From NCBI GenBank assembly GCA_023384105.1, contig JAHDXR010000001.1:310001-374000 (forward strand): a DNA stretch of 64,000 bases. The letters run 5' to 3'. The translations under genes were made by a program, and so were the position numbers. This DNA is from Hyphomonadaceae bacterium. GTDB lineage: Bacteria > Pseudomonadota > Alphaproteobacteria > Caulobacterales > Aquidulcibacteraceae. Below the pieces are notes generated by a model, which saw only the letters and a list, made by a program, of their open reading frames with translations, was not told the origin of the DNA and did no database searches. Below, piece after piece: positions 45,175 through 54,571 of this stretch; position 1 is the stretch's first letter; each line of letters opens with the position of its first letter.

Positions 45175-45429
45175 TTATGGCGTCGCCGGTTCGGGCTCTG
45201 CGCTTGGCGGCGTCTGCGGCGCGGGCGGCGGCGACGGCAACTCGATGTCCGGCGGCGGGATTTTCGTCTCCGGCAGATTGACCTCGAACTCGGCGGTGCG
45301 CTGCGGCTGCAGGCCGCCGGTGTAGGCGACCACGCCGAACGCGATCACCGCCACAAGCACGATCCCCGCCAGGAACGCGATCCACGGCGCTCCACCGCCT
45401 TCTCTGTTCGCCATTGTTCCATTCTCCAT
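45175..45429 (-). CDS. Small membrane protein with proline-rich tail, hypothetical
   Basis: APWIAFLAGIVLVAVIAFGVVAYTGGL TM segment, PxxP tail. Confidence 0.55.
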   Translation of the reverse strand: MENGTMANREGGGAPWIAFLAGIVLVAVIAFGVVAYTGGLQPQRTAEFEVNLPETKIPPPDIELPSPPPAPQTPPSAEPEPATP

Positions 45430-45492
45430 CCAGGCCCCCGCAGGTCAAAGCGGGCGCCCGGATGAAGGTTCCCCGGCGCGGGACGACGCCGC

Positions 45493-45592
45493 TATGGAGC
45501 GCCGGCGTCCCGCCGGCATGCGCCCGATCGAACAAACGCCGACGCTCGTCGGTAGCTGTCGCGCCCTGCCGGCGGGACGCCGGCGCTCCATA
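45493..45592. repeat. Large inverted repeat (26-bp perfect arms, 48-bp loop), same palindromic repeat family
   Basis: TATGGAGCGCCGGCGTCCCGCCGGCA ... TGCCGGCGGGACGCCGGCGCTCCATA. Confidence 0.9.
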
Positions 45593-45601
45593 GACGGCGC
45601 T

Positions 45602-46510
45602 TCAGGGCAGCGGCGTCAGCAGCTCTTCGCCGGCGTGGAAACGCCGCAGGTTCTCGAGCACGTTCTGCGCGCCTTCGCGCAGCGCTTCGCGCGTGCCGCC
45701 GCCAAGATGCGGCGTCAGCGTCGTATTGGGAACGTCGGCCCAGCGCGAGACGGGCGTCGGCTCTTCCGCGAACACGTCGAGCCCCGCGCCGCCGAGCGCG
45801 CCGCTCTTCAGCGCCGCGATCAGCGCGTCCTCGTCGACCACGCTGCCGCGCGATACGTTGACCAGCACGCCGTCGGGCCCGAGCGCCCTGATCGCATCGG
45901 CGTCGACGAGGTTTTCCGTGGTCCTGTCGCCGCGCGCCGACACGATCAGCACCTCGGCCCATTCGGCGAGCTTTATCAGTTCGGGTTCGTAAGCGTAGCC
46001 GATCTCCGGCTTCGGCCGCGGGCCGTTCCACCTGATCTCCAGCCCGAACGCCGCGGCGCGCTGGGCGACGGCCCGGCCGATCGCGCCCATGCCGACGATG
46101 CCGAGCTTGCGCCCGCGCAGCCGCTTCTGCGGCGGCGTCGCCATCGGCGGCGTCCACTTGCCTTCGCGCAGCGTGCGTTCGCCTTCCGTGAGATAGCGCA
46201 GACGCGCGATCATCAGGCCGATCGCGACATCGGCGACATCCTCGTGATTGATCTCGCGGCCATGCGTGACGGCGACGCCGCGCTGCCGGCAGTGCGCCAG
46301 GTCCAGCCCATCGACGCCGACGCCGAAGCACACGATGCAGCGCAGCTCCGGCAGCGCGTCGATCATCGCGTTGGAGAGGCCGACATGGCCGATGACGACG
46401 GCGGCGCGGATGTCTTTGCGCTCGGTGGGCCAATGCACGACGTCGTAATCGCCGAGGCGGCGCTCGAACTGGCCGAGCGGGGGATGCACGAGGAGGGCGG
46501 GTTTGTTCAT
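45602..46510 (-). CDS. D-isomer specific 2-hydroxyacid dehydrogenase
   Basis: KLGIVGMGAIGRAVAQRAAAFGLEIRWNGPR, LVNVSRGSVVDEDALIAALKSG, NTTLTPHLGGGT. Confidence 0.93.
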   Translation of the reverse strand: MNKPALLVHPPLGQFERRLGDYDVVHWPTERKDIRAAVVIGHVGLSNAMIDALPELRCIVCFGVGVDGLDLAHCRQRGVAVTHGREINHEDVADVAIGLMIARLRYLTEGERTLREGKWTPPMATPPQKRLRGRKLGIVGMGAIGRAVAQRAAAFGLEIRWNGPRPKPEIGYAYEPELIKLAEWAEVLIVSARGDRTTENLVDADAIRALGPDGVLVNVSRGSVVDEDALIAALKSGALGGAGLDVFAEEPTPVSRWADVPNTTLTPHLGGGTREALREGAQNVLENLRRFHAGEELLTPLP

Positions 46511-46575
46511 GGGCCGCATGTGTGACGGCGACGCGCCGTTGCGCAACCCCGCGGAGCGGGGGAGGGCTTGCGCGT

Positions 46576-47766
46576 CTAAGCCGCCTTGCCTTTTTTCTTC
46601 ATCAGCTCGGCGAAGCGTTCGAACAGGTAGTGGCTGTCCTGCGGGCCGGGCGAGGCTTCGGGGTGGTGCTGCACCGAGAACACCGGCTTGCCTTCGAGTT
46701 CGATGCCGCAATTGGAGCCGTCGAACAGCGAGACGTGCGTTTCCTTCACGCCCTTCGGCAGCGTCGCGGCGTCGATGGCGAAGCCGTGGTTCATCGACAC
46801 GATCTCGACCTTGCCTGTGCTCTTGTCTTGCACCGGATGGTTCGCGCCGTGATGGCCTTGCGCCATTTTCTTGGTCTTGGCGCCGAGCGCGAGGCCCAGC
46901 ATCTGGTGGCCGAGGCACACGCCCATCACCGGCACGCCGCTGTCGACCAGCTTCTTGATCTCGGGGGCGGCGTACTTGCCGGTGGCGGCCGGATCGCCGG
47001 GGCCGTTCGAGAGCAGGACGCCGTCCGGCTTGTGCGCGAGCGCTTCTTCCGCCGTCGCCGTGGCCGGCAGCACGACGCAGCGCGCGCCGACGTCGCCGAG
47101 CGCGCGCAGGATGTTGCGCTTCACGCCATAGTCCATGACCACGACGGTGAACTTGGGCTTCTTCACCTCCGTCACGCCGTCCGGCCATCGCCAGCGGCCT
47201 TCGCTGACGACGTAGCTCTGCGCCGTCGTCACCTCTTTCGCGAGATCGAGGCCGTCGAGCCCGTGCCAGGCCTTGGCGCGCGCGTGCAGCTTGTCGAGAT
47301 CGAATGCGCCGTCCGGCGCGTGCGCGATCACCGCGTTCGCCATGCCGTGCTCGCGGATGCGCCGCGTCAGCGCGCGCGTGTCGACGCCGGCGAGTGCGAT
47401 GACGCCCCGCGTCTTCAGCCAGCTGTCGAGATCGCCTCCGGCGCGCCAGTTGGAAGGCGGCGTCGGCCGGGCCCGGAACACCGCGCCGCGCGCGGCCGCG
47501 GCGGCGGCCGGCGAGGAGGTTTCGACATCCTCGTCGTTGGCCCCGACATTGCCGATGTGCGGAAAGGTGAAGGCGACGATCTGGGCGGCGTAGGAAGGGT
47601 CGGTCAGGATTTCCTGGTAGCCGGTCATCGCCGTGTTGAAGCAGACCTCGCCATCGGCCGCGCCGACGGCGCCTAGGCCTTCGCCCAGGAAAACGGAACC
47701 ATCGGCGAGCACAAGCGCGCCGGTGGCGGCGGGAGGATGAGTCGGTTTGGCCAAAGCGGCAGTCAC
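46576..47766 (-). CDS. carA: Carbamoyl-phosphate synthase small subunit (GTG start proposed at VTAALAKP)
   Basis: [71 protein letters not shown] glutaminase motif. Confidence 0.96.
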   Translation of the reverse strand: MTAALAKPTHPPAATGALVLADGSVFLGEGLGAVGAADGEVCFNTAMTGYQEILTDPSYAAQIVAFTFPHIGNVGANDEDVETSSPAAAAAARGAVFRARPTPPSNWRAGGDLDSWLKTRGVIALAGVDTRALTRRIREHGMANAVIAHAPDGAFDLDKLHARAKAWHGLDGLDLAKEVTTAQSYVVSEGRWRWPDGVTEVKKPKFTVVVMDYGVKRNILRALGDVGARCVVLPATATAEEALAHKPDGVLLSNGPGDPAATGKYAAPEIKKLVDSGVPVMGVCLGHQMLGLALGAKTKKMAQGHHGANHPVQDKSTGKVEIVSMNHGFAIDAATLPKGVKETHVSLFDGSNCGIELEGKPVFSVQHHPEASPGPQDSHYLFERFAELMKKKGKAA

Positions 47767-47903
47767 ATAGGGCGCGCCGTACAGGGTGTCAAAATGCGCC
47801 GTCCACCGCCAAAGCGCGGCGGCGCCCAACCCCTGCCGTAAAGGTGAACTCCATGTCAGCCATCCGCGTTTGCCGGGGCATGACGAACCTGTAAGGTTTT
47901 GGA

Positions 47904-50072
47904 GTGGGGTTTAGAAGGACGAGATATTGGGCCGGGGCGCTTGCCCTGGGGCTAGCGGCGGTGGCCGCCGCGTGCGGCCAGCAGGCCGCGCGGATGCCCG
48001 CGCCTGCGCCCGACCAGCCGCCGCTGATCGCCCGCGCCGACCTGTTCGGCGATCCCGTCCGCCATGGCGGCCAGCTTTCGCCCCGCGGCGACCGGGTGGC
48101 CTTCCTCGCCCCGCGCGACGGCGTGCAGAACCTCTGGGTGCTGTCGGTCGACGCCATGGACGAGGCGCGCCCGGTCACGGACGACCGCGTCCGCGGCATC
48201 CGCCGGTTCTTCTGGGCGCAGGACAATTCCACGCTGCTCTACCTCCAGGACGAGCAGGGCGACGAGGTGTGGCGGCTCTATGCGGTCGACGTCGCCCGCG
48301 GCTTTCCGCGCGCGCTGACGCCGCCTGGGATCAGCGCCGAGGTGATCGGGCTTTCGCCGAGCGATCCCGGCGGCGTCATCGTCACGCTCAATCAGCGCGA
48401 CCGGGCCTGGCCGGACGCCTACCGCATCGACATCGCCAGCGGCGAGCGCACGCTGCTCCAGCGCAATCACGGCTGCGCGCGGTTCGTGGCCGACCGCGAA
48501 AACCGCGTGCGCCTGTGCGTGCGGCCCCAGCCCGACGGCGGCGCCGAGATCGCCTCGTTCGACACGCGCGGGCGTTTGCACACGCTGCTGGACATTCCGT
48601 TCGAGAGCGCCGCGCCCTCGCAGGTGCTCGGCTTCACCTATGACGGCCGCGCTTTCCTGATGTTCGACTCCACCGGCCGCGAGCACACGGCGCTGGTGCG
48701 GGTGGAGGCCGAGTCCGGGTTGAAGACGGTAGTCGGCGAGAACGAGCGCGCCGACGTCGTCGACGTCTGGCTCGATCCTTCGACGTCGGCGCCGGAAGCG
48801 TTCGCGACGGAGTATCTGCGCCGCGAATGGCGCGCGCTCGATCCCGAGACGCAGGCGGACCTGGATTTTCTCGATCGTCAGCTCGCGGGCGATTTCACCG
48901 TCTCCTCGCGCAGCGCCGACGATGCGCGCTGGATCGTTGTCGAGGAGGGGCCGACGACGGCGGGGCGTTCGTATCTCTACGATCGCGCCGACCGCTCCGG
49001 CCGGCGCATCACCTCGCTTTTCCGCCATCGTCCCGAACTCGATGCCGCGCCGCTGCAGCCGATGACGCCGGTCGAGATTCCGACCCGCGACGGGCTGACG
49101 CTCGTCTCCTATCTCACGCTGCCCGCCGGGTCCGACACCGACGCCGACGCGCAGCCGGATCAGCCCGCGCCGCTGGTGATCGTTCCGCACGACGGGCCGT
49201 GGGCGCGCGATTCCTACGGCTTCAATCCAACCCACCAGTGGCTCGCCAATCGCGGCTATGCGGTGCTCAGCGTGAACTATCGCGGTTCGGCCGGTTTCGG
49301 TACGGCCTTCCTCAACGCCGGCAACCGGGAGTGGGGCGCCCGCGCGCATCAGGACTTGGTCGATGCGGCGCAGTGGGCGATCGCCAACCGGATCGCCGCC
49401 GATGACCGCGTCGCCATTATCGGCGCCGGTTTCGGCGGTTACGCCGTGCTCGCCGGACTCACCTTCGCGCCGGAGCAGTTCCGCTGCGGCGCGGCCTTCA
49501 ACGGGCAGGCCAACCTGTTCGCGTATCTCGACACCGCCCCGCTCAGCGCGCGCGCCGAGCTTTATCAGCGCGTCGCCGACGCGCGCGCCCCGGACGGGCG
49601 GCAGATTCTGCGCCAGCAATCGCCGCTGTTCTACGCCGCGCGCATCCGCGGGCCGCTGCTGATGGGGCTGGGCGGACGTTACGGACGCGGCCTGCGCAGC
49701 GAGGCGGACCAGATCGCCCAGGCCGTGCGCGCGCGCCGCGGCAGTCTCACCTATCTTGTGTTTCCCGACGAGGGCCGCGAACTGGTGCGGCCCGCCAACC
49801 GGCTCTCCTATCTGGCGGTGCTCGAGCATTTTCTCGGCGATTGCCTCGGCGGACGCATCGAGCCTGTCGGCGCGGCGTTCGAGGGCGCGGCGATCAATGT
49901 CTATGACGGCGCGGTGAACGTGCCGGGGCTCAGCGCCTTCGCCCGCCGCCCGGCGCCGCCGCAGCCGCGCGAAGAGCTGCCCGCGCCGGACGCCGACGAA
50001 GGCGCGGGCGGGCCCGAAATTGAAACGATGCCGCCGTTCGATGCGGAGGCGGCTGCGCCGGCCGAGTTCTGA
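47904..50072 (+). CDS. S9 family (prolyl oligopeptidase-like) peptidase
   Basis: Beta-propeller N-terminus; [43 protein letters not shown]; alpha/beta-hydrolase C-terminus with [16 protein letters not shown] (GxGxG in place of GxSxG). Confidence 0.85.
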   Translation: MGFRRTRYWAGALALGLAAVAAACGQQAARMPAPAPDQPPLIARADLFGDPVRHGGQLSPRGDRVAFLAPRDGVQNLWVLSVDAMDEARPVTDDRVRGIRRFFWAQDNSTLLYLQDEQGDEVWRLYAVDVARGFPRALTPPGISAEVIGLSPSDPGGVIVTLNQRDRAWPDAYRIDIASGERTLLQRNHGCARFVADRENRVRLCVRPQPDGGAEIASFDTRGRLHTLLDIPFESAAPSQVLGFTYDGRAFLMFDSTGREHTALVRVEAESGLKTVVGENERADVVDVWLDPSTSAPEAFATEYLRREWRALDPETQADLDFLDRQLAGDFTVSSRSADDARWIVVEEGPTTAGRSYLYDRADRSGRRITSLFRHRPELDAAPLQPMTPVEIPTRDGLTLVSYLTLPAGSDTDADAQPDQPAPLVIVPHDGPWARDSYGFNPTHQWLANRGYAVLSVNYRGSAGFGTAFLNAGNREWGARAHQDLVDAAQWAIANRIAADDRVAIIGAGFGGYAVLAGLTFAPEQFRCGAAFNGQANLFAYLDTAPLSARAELYQRVADARAPDGRQILRQQSPLFYAARIRGPLLMGLGGRYGRGLRSEADQIAQAVRARRGSLTYLVFPDEGRELVRPANRLSYLAVLEHFLGDCLGGRIEPVGAAFEGAAINVYDGAVNVPGLSAFARRPAPPQPREELPAPDADEGAGGPEIETMPPFDAEAAAPAEF

Positions 50073-50073
50073 A

Positions 50074-50181
50074 CGCCGCTTCGGAGCGCCGGCTTCCAGC
50101 CGGCAACCCCGTTTCATCCTGCAGGCGGGTGAGAAGCTGAAACGTCGTGTGCCGGCTGGAAGCCGGCGCTCCGAAGCGGCG
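50074..50181. repeat. Large inverted repeat (32-bp perfect arms, 44-bp loop), same palindromic repeat family
   Basis: CGCCGCTTCGGAGCGCCGGCTTCCAGCCGGCA ... TGCCGGCTGGAAGCCGGCGCTCCGAAGCGGCG. Confidence 0.92.
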
Positions 50182-50244
50182 ATGTGGGCGCGAGATTTGA
50201 ACGGTTTACCGGCTTGAGAGTGAACCGGTCCGGTGTTGCGTTCG

Positions 50245-51252
50245 TCAGCCCTGCGGGTGGATCGAGCGCACGCGCGCCTTGCGCTTGGTGAAGCTGTCCC
50301 ACACCAGCGTTTCGACGTGCGCGTGCGGGCCTTCGAAGTGAACGCCCTCGAACATCGATCCGTGCGTCACGCCGGACGCGGCGAACACCACGTCGCCCGG
50401 CACCAACTCGTCGAGCGTGAGCTTGGCGTAGACGTCGCGGCCCATCGCGCGGGCGCGCTGCTCTTCCTGCTCGTTCTCGGGCTTGAGCCGCGCCTGCATC
50501 TGGCCGCCGGCGCAGCGGATCGCCGCCGCCGCGAGCACGCCCTCGGGCGCGCCGCCGGAGCCGAAATAGATGTCGACGCCCGAGCGCAGCGCCTCCGTGG
50601 TCCAGAACACGCCGGCGACGTCGCCGTCCGGGATCAGGCGGATGCCGGCGCCGAGGCTGCGCAGTTCCTCGATGATGTGTTCGTGGCGCGGGCGGTCGAG
50701 CAGGCAGGCGCGGATCGCGTTCACCGGCACGTCTCTCGCCTTGGCCAGCCGCTTCACGTTCTCGCTCGGCGAGAGGTCGAGATCGATGATCCCCTGCGGA
50801 TAGCCGGGGCCGATCGCGAGCTTGTCCATATACATGTCCGGCGCGTGCAGCAGGCCGCCGGTCGGCGCGAGCGCGACGACGGTCATCGCGTTCGGCGCGT
50901 CGGAGGCGCAGAGCTTGGTGCCTTCGAGCGGATCGACGGCGATGTCGGTCTTCAGCCCGCCGGCGCCCAGCTCTTCGCCGATATAAAGCATCGGCGCCTC
51001 GTCGATCTCGCCCTCGCCGATCACCACCTTGCCCGAGAAGGGCGCGGTCTCGAACGAGCGCCGCATCGCGTCCACCGCGGCCTGGTCGGCGTCGTTCTTG
51101 CGGCCGAAGCCGCGCAGCCGGGCCGAAGCGATCGCCGCCGCTTCGGTGGCGTGCTGCGCGATCTGGGAAAGGATCAAACCGGTCGTAACGTCGCCCACGT
51201 CGCCCTCGAATGTTGGATTGGGGTGTCTTATCTCCTTCCGCTCACGGGGCAA
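50245..51252 (-). CDS. glpX: Class II fructose-1,6-bisphosphatase
   Basis: GEGEIDEAPMLYIGEELG, DIAVDPLEGTKLCA, GSGGAPEGVLAAAAIRCAGGQMQ. Confidence 0.96.
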   Translation of the reverse strand: MPRERKEIRHPNPTFEGDVGDVTTGLILSQIAQHATEAAAIASARLRGFGRKNDADQAAVDAMRRSFETAPFSGKVVIGEGEIDEAPMLYIGEELGAGGLKTDIAVDPLEGTKLCASDAPNAMTVVALAPTGGLLHAPDMYMDKLAIGPGYPQGIIDLDLSPSENVKRLAKARDVPVNAIRACLLDRPRHEHIIEELRSLGAGIRLIPDGDVAGVFWTTEALRSGVDIYFGSGGAPEGVLAAAAIRCAGGQMQARLKPENEQEEQRARAMGRDVYAKLTLDELVPGDVVFAASGVTHGSMFEGVHFEGPHAHVETLVWDSFTKRKARVRSIHPQG

Positions 51253-51271
51253 GGGCAGGAGGAGTTGCAGG

Positions 51272-51772
51272 CTAGTCGAGCGTCAGCAACTCGCCGCATA
51301 TGGCTTCAAGGCCGGCCCGGTCGATCCCGTCGAAGGCGTTGAACCCAGTGGAATCGACATCGAGCACCGCCGCCAGCGCGCCGGTCCGGTCGAATACCGG
51401 CGTCACGATTTCGGAATTGGAACGGCTATCGCAGGCGATGTGGCCGGGGAAGGCGTGCACGTCCGGCACGACGATGGTTTCGCGCCTGGCCGCCGCCACG
51501 CCGCAGACGCCTTTGCCGAACGGGATGCGCAGGCAGCCGAGCGAGCCCTGATAGGGGCCGACCACCAGTTCGTTCCCTTTGGTCTCGTCGACCAGATAGA
51601 AGCCGGTCCAGAAGAAGCGGCCGGGAAAGGCGCCGGCCAGCAGCGACGCGGCGGTGGCGTAGCGCGCGGTGCGCGAGGGTTCGCCGGCGATCACCGCAGC
51701 GATCTCGGCGCGCAGGGCTGCGTAACGCTCGGCCTTGTCCTCCGGCAGCGGCGCGCGGACGGCTTCGGCCAT
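51272..51772 (-). CDS. GAF domain protein, free methionine-(R)-sulfoxide reductase-like
   Basis: FFWTGFYLVDETKGNELVVGPYQGSLGCLRIPFGKGVCGVAAARRETIVVPDVHAFPGHIACDSRSNSEIVTPVF. Confidence 0.9.
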   Translation of the reverse strand: MAEAVRAPLPEDKAERYAALRAEIAAVIAGEPSRTARYATAASLLAGAFPGRFFWTGFYLVDETKGNELVVGPYQGSLGCLRIPFGKGVCGVAAARRETIVVPDVHAFPGHIACDSRSNSEIVTPVFDRTGALAAVLDVDSTGFNAFDGIDRAGLEAICGELLTLD

Positions 51773-51936
51773 TACTGGTTGGACTTCCGGTGCTTCAGCG
51801 CGCCGGACGCCTTGAGCGCCGTGATCTTCTCCTGGCGCGACCGCTGGCCGCCGCGCGGCCCCGACAGCGACTTGCCGATCACCACCGAGGCGCCGACGAT
51901 CACGGCGGCCAGAATCAGAATCCAAACCCAGAACAT
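51772..51936 (-). CDS. Small membrane protein (54 aa) translationally coupled to the GAF gene
   Basis: MFWVWILILAAVIVGASVVIGKSLSGPRGGQRSRQEKITALKASGALKHRKSNQ; TAATG overlap with downstream start; not in ORF track. Confidence 0.65.
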   Translation of the reverse strand: MFWVWILILAAVIVGASVVIGKSLSGPRGGQRSRQEKITALKASGALKHRKSNQ

Positions 51937-52269
51937 CGCGTTCTCCTGGCGTCTTGATAGCGTTGCGGTCCGGAGGCGGCAATCATTGTATAACGAACAG
52001 CCTATGCCTCTTGGCCTATATCACGCATGTAAAGCTGCCGCGCGAAGCGCCAGCTGCGCATGCGTCGTGTTTGTGCAGCTTAGTTAGCGCCTTGGAAAGG
52101 ATGTGCCGACTTTTCTCGCTGGGGGGAGCCAAAACCGCAATTGCCGGCACTTTTCCGAGGTTAGTGCAAACGATCTACGACCTCAGACGTAACGGCAAAT
52201 GCAGTCTGCTCAACAAGACGTTTACGCGCGCGGCGGTTGTCTGCGTGCGCAAATAGGGCGGGGACATCG

Positions 52270-53922
52270 ATGAGTTCGAGCAAGCTGGCTGAGCGGATCG
52301 ATTTTTTGCAGATCGACGCGGCCGGGCGCAGCGCGATGCAAAACGCGCGCGCGCCTGTCGAGCGCGGCGTGTCCAGCGGTCTGGACAAGCTCTACGCCCG
52401 CATCCGCGAGAGGCCGGAACTGAGCCGCATGTTCGGCGGCGACGCGAAGATCAACGAGGCCCGCGCGCTGCAGACGCAGCACTGGACGCGCATCGCCAGC
52501 GGCGAATTCAGCGACGACTTCCACGACAATGCGCGCCGCATCGGCGCAGCGCACGTGCAGGCGGGACTGAAGCCGCAATGGCATGTCGCCGGCTATGGCG
52601 TCGTCCTCGATCAGGTGATCCGCGCCATCGTCGCGGAGAAAACCAGCCGCCGGGGCCTGTTCGGCAGGACCGACGGCCAGGATCTGGCCGAGACCCTCGC
52701 CACCGTGGTGAAAGCCGCGATGGTCGACATGGACATCGCCATCACCAGCTATGTCGATCACTGGGAAGAAGCGCACGCCGAGCAGGAGCGGAAGATGCGC
52801 GCGGCGACGGAGATGCAGCGCGCGGTGGTGACGGCGCTGGCGGACGGCCTGTCGCAACTCGCCGGCGGCGGCTTGACGTTCCGCATCGGCGAGGCCTTTC
52901 CCGGCGAATACGAGCACCTGCGCGCCAACTACAACGCGGCGCTGCAGCAGCTGCAGGCGGCGATGCGCGACGTCGTCGCCATCGCGCAAGGCATCCGCAC
53001 CGGCGCCGGCGAGATCGCCCACGCCGCCGACGATCTGTCGCGCCGCACCGAGCAGCAGGCGGCGAGCCTCGAACAAACCGCCGCGGCGCTCGATGAAGTG
53101 ACCGCGACCGTGCGCAAGACCGCTGAAGGCGCCGCCCAGGCCAACGCGCTCGTCAGCACCACCAGCGCCGACGCCGAAGCCAGCGGCAAGGTGGTGCGCG
53201 AAACCGTGGCGGCGATGTCCGAGATCGAGAAGTCCTCGCAGCAGATTTCGCAGATCATCGGCGTGATCGACGAGATCGCGTTCCAGACCAATCTGCTCGC
53301 GCTCAACGCCGGCGTCGAAGCCGCGCGCGCGGGCGATGCGGGCCGCGGCTTCGCCGTGGTCGCGTCCGAAGTGCGGGCGCTGGCGCAGCGGTCGTCGGAA
53401 GCGGCCAAGGAGATCAAGGGGCTGATCTCAACCAGCTCGCAGCACGTCGAGACCGGCGTCGAACTGGTCGGTGAAGCCGGCAAGGCGCTGCAGCAGATCG
53501 CCGGGCGCGTCGCTGAAATGAGCACGCTGATCAGCGAAATCGCCGCCTCCGCCCAGGAGCAGGCGACGGCGCTGGCGCAGGTCAACACCGCCATCAACCA
53601 GATGGACCAGGTCACCCAGCAGAACGCGGCGATGGTGGAGCAGTCCACCGCCGCCAGTCACGCGCTGGGCCAGGAAGCCGGCAGCCTGCTGGGCCTGGTC
53701 TCGCGTTTCGACGCCGGCGAGGCGGCGCCCGCGCCGCCGAAGCCGCGCGCATCGGCGCCGCCCGCCGCCGCTAAACCGGCGTCCGCGCCGGCCAGGCCGC
53801 AGCCCGCGCCGCCGCAAGCCAAGCCGCAGCCGGTCACGATGCAGCGCCAGCGCGTCGCCGCTTTCGCGGCGAGCCAAGGACTGCCGATGACTCGGCCGGA
53901 AGATGATTGGGAGGAATTCTGA
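52270..53922 (+). CDS. Globin-coupled methyl-accepting chemotaxis protein (HemAT-like), soluble
   Basis: Protoglobin-like N-terminus RIGAAHVQAGLKPQWHVAGYGVVLD; MCP signalling hairpin EIAFQTNLLALNAGVEAARAGDAGRGFAVVASEVRALAQRSSEAAKEIKGLI; no TM segment. Confidence 0.92.
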   Translation: MSSSKLAERIDFLQIDAAGRSAMQNARAPVERGVSSGLDKLYARIRERPELSRMFGGDAKINEARALQTQHWTRIASGEFSDDFHDNARRIGAAHVQAGLKPQWHVAGYGVVLDQVIRAIVAEKTSRRGLFGRTDGQDLAETLATVVKAAMVDMDIAITSYVDHWEEAHAEQERKMRAATEMQRAVVTALADGLSQLAGGGLTFRIGEAFPGEYEHLRANYNAALQQLQAAMRDVVAIAQGIRTGAGEIAHAADDLSRRTEQQAASLEQTAAALDEVTATVRKTAEGAAQANALVSTTSADAEASGKVVRETVAAMSEIEKSSQQISQIIGVIDEIAFQTNLLALNAGVEAARAGDAGRGFAVVASEVRALAQRSSEAAKEIKGLISTSSQHVETGVELVGEAGKALQQIAGRVAEMSTLISEIAASAQEQATALAQVNTAINQMDQVTQQNAAMVEQSTAASHALGQEAGSLLGLVSRFDAGEAAPAPPKPRASAPPAAAKPASAPARPQPAPPQAKPQPVTMQRQRVAAFAASQGLPMTRPEDDWEEF

Positions 53923-54197
53923 TGTCGGGGAACGCAACGCTGCGCCTTCCCGCCGTGCTCGATCTCGCCGCGGCGACGCCGTTGAAGGCGAGCCTCGCCG
54001 CGGTGCGCGGCGGCTCCGTCGAGGTCGACGGCGCCGATGTCGAGCGGATGGGCGCGCTGTGCCTGCAGGTGCTCGCGGCGGCGCGCACGGCCTGGCGCGC
54101 CGACGGCCGCGAATTGCGCATCGTCAATGCGTCGGAGGCGCTTTCCTCCGCCGCCGCACTCATGGGCGGCGCAGAGCACCTGGGGCTGACCGCATGA
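53922..54197 (+). CDS. STAS domain protein
   Basis: LRLPAVLDLAAATPLKASLAAVRGGSVEVDGADVERMGALCLQVLAAARTAWRADGRELRI. Confidence 0.8.
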   Translation: MSGNATLRLPAVLDLAAATPLKASLAAVRGGSVEVDGADVERMGALCLQVLAAARTAWRADGRELRIVNASEALSSAAALMGGAEHLGLTA

Positions 54198-54559
54198 GCA
54201 AGACGATCCTCACTGTCGACGATTCCCGCATGATGCGGGAAATGCTGCTCAAGGTGCTGAGCGAGGCCGGCTTCAACGTGGTGCAGGCGGAAGACGGCGT
54301 CGCCGGTCTCGAAGCGCTCGCGGCCGCGGCGCCCGACGTCATCATCACCGACATCAACATGCCGCGCATGGACGGCTACGGTTTCATCGACGGTGTCCGC
54401 CGCGAAGGCCGCCATCGCGCCACCCCGATCCTGGTGCTCTCCACCGAAAGCTCGGCGGAGAAGAAGCAGCGCGCGCGCGAAGCGGGCGCCACCGGCTGGA
54501 TCGTGAAGCCGTTCAAAGCCGAGAGCCTGATCGAAGCGATCCGGCGGGTGTCGAGCTAG
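54194..54559 (+). CDS. cheY: CheY-type response regulator
   Basis: ILTVDDSRMMREMLLKVLSEAGF..VIITDINMPRMDGYGF..GWIVKPF. Confidence 0.93.
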   Translation: MSKTILTVDDSRMMREMLLKVLSEAGFNVVQAEDGVAGLEALAAAAPDVIITDINMPRMDGYGFIDGVRREGRHRATPILVLSTESSAEKKQRAREAGATGWIVKPFKAESLIEAIRRVSS

Positions 54560-54571
54560 GGAGACGCCGCC

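Noticed and set aside
47952-50117. 721-aa minus-strand ORF
   Set aside because: Antisense to the S9 peptidase gene, composition artefact.
51954-52256. 100-aa ORF upstream of the chemotaxis operon
   Set aside because: Unconvincing composition and placement; more likely the operon's leader/promoter region.
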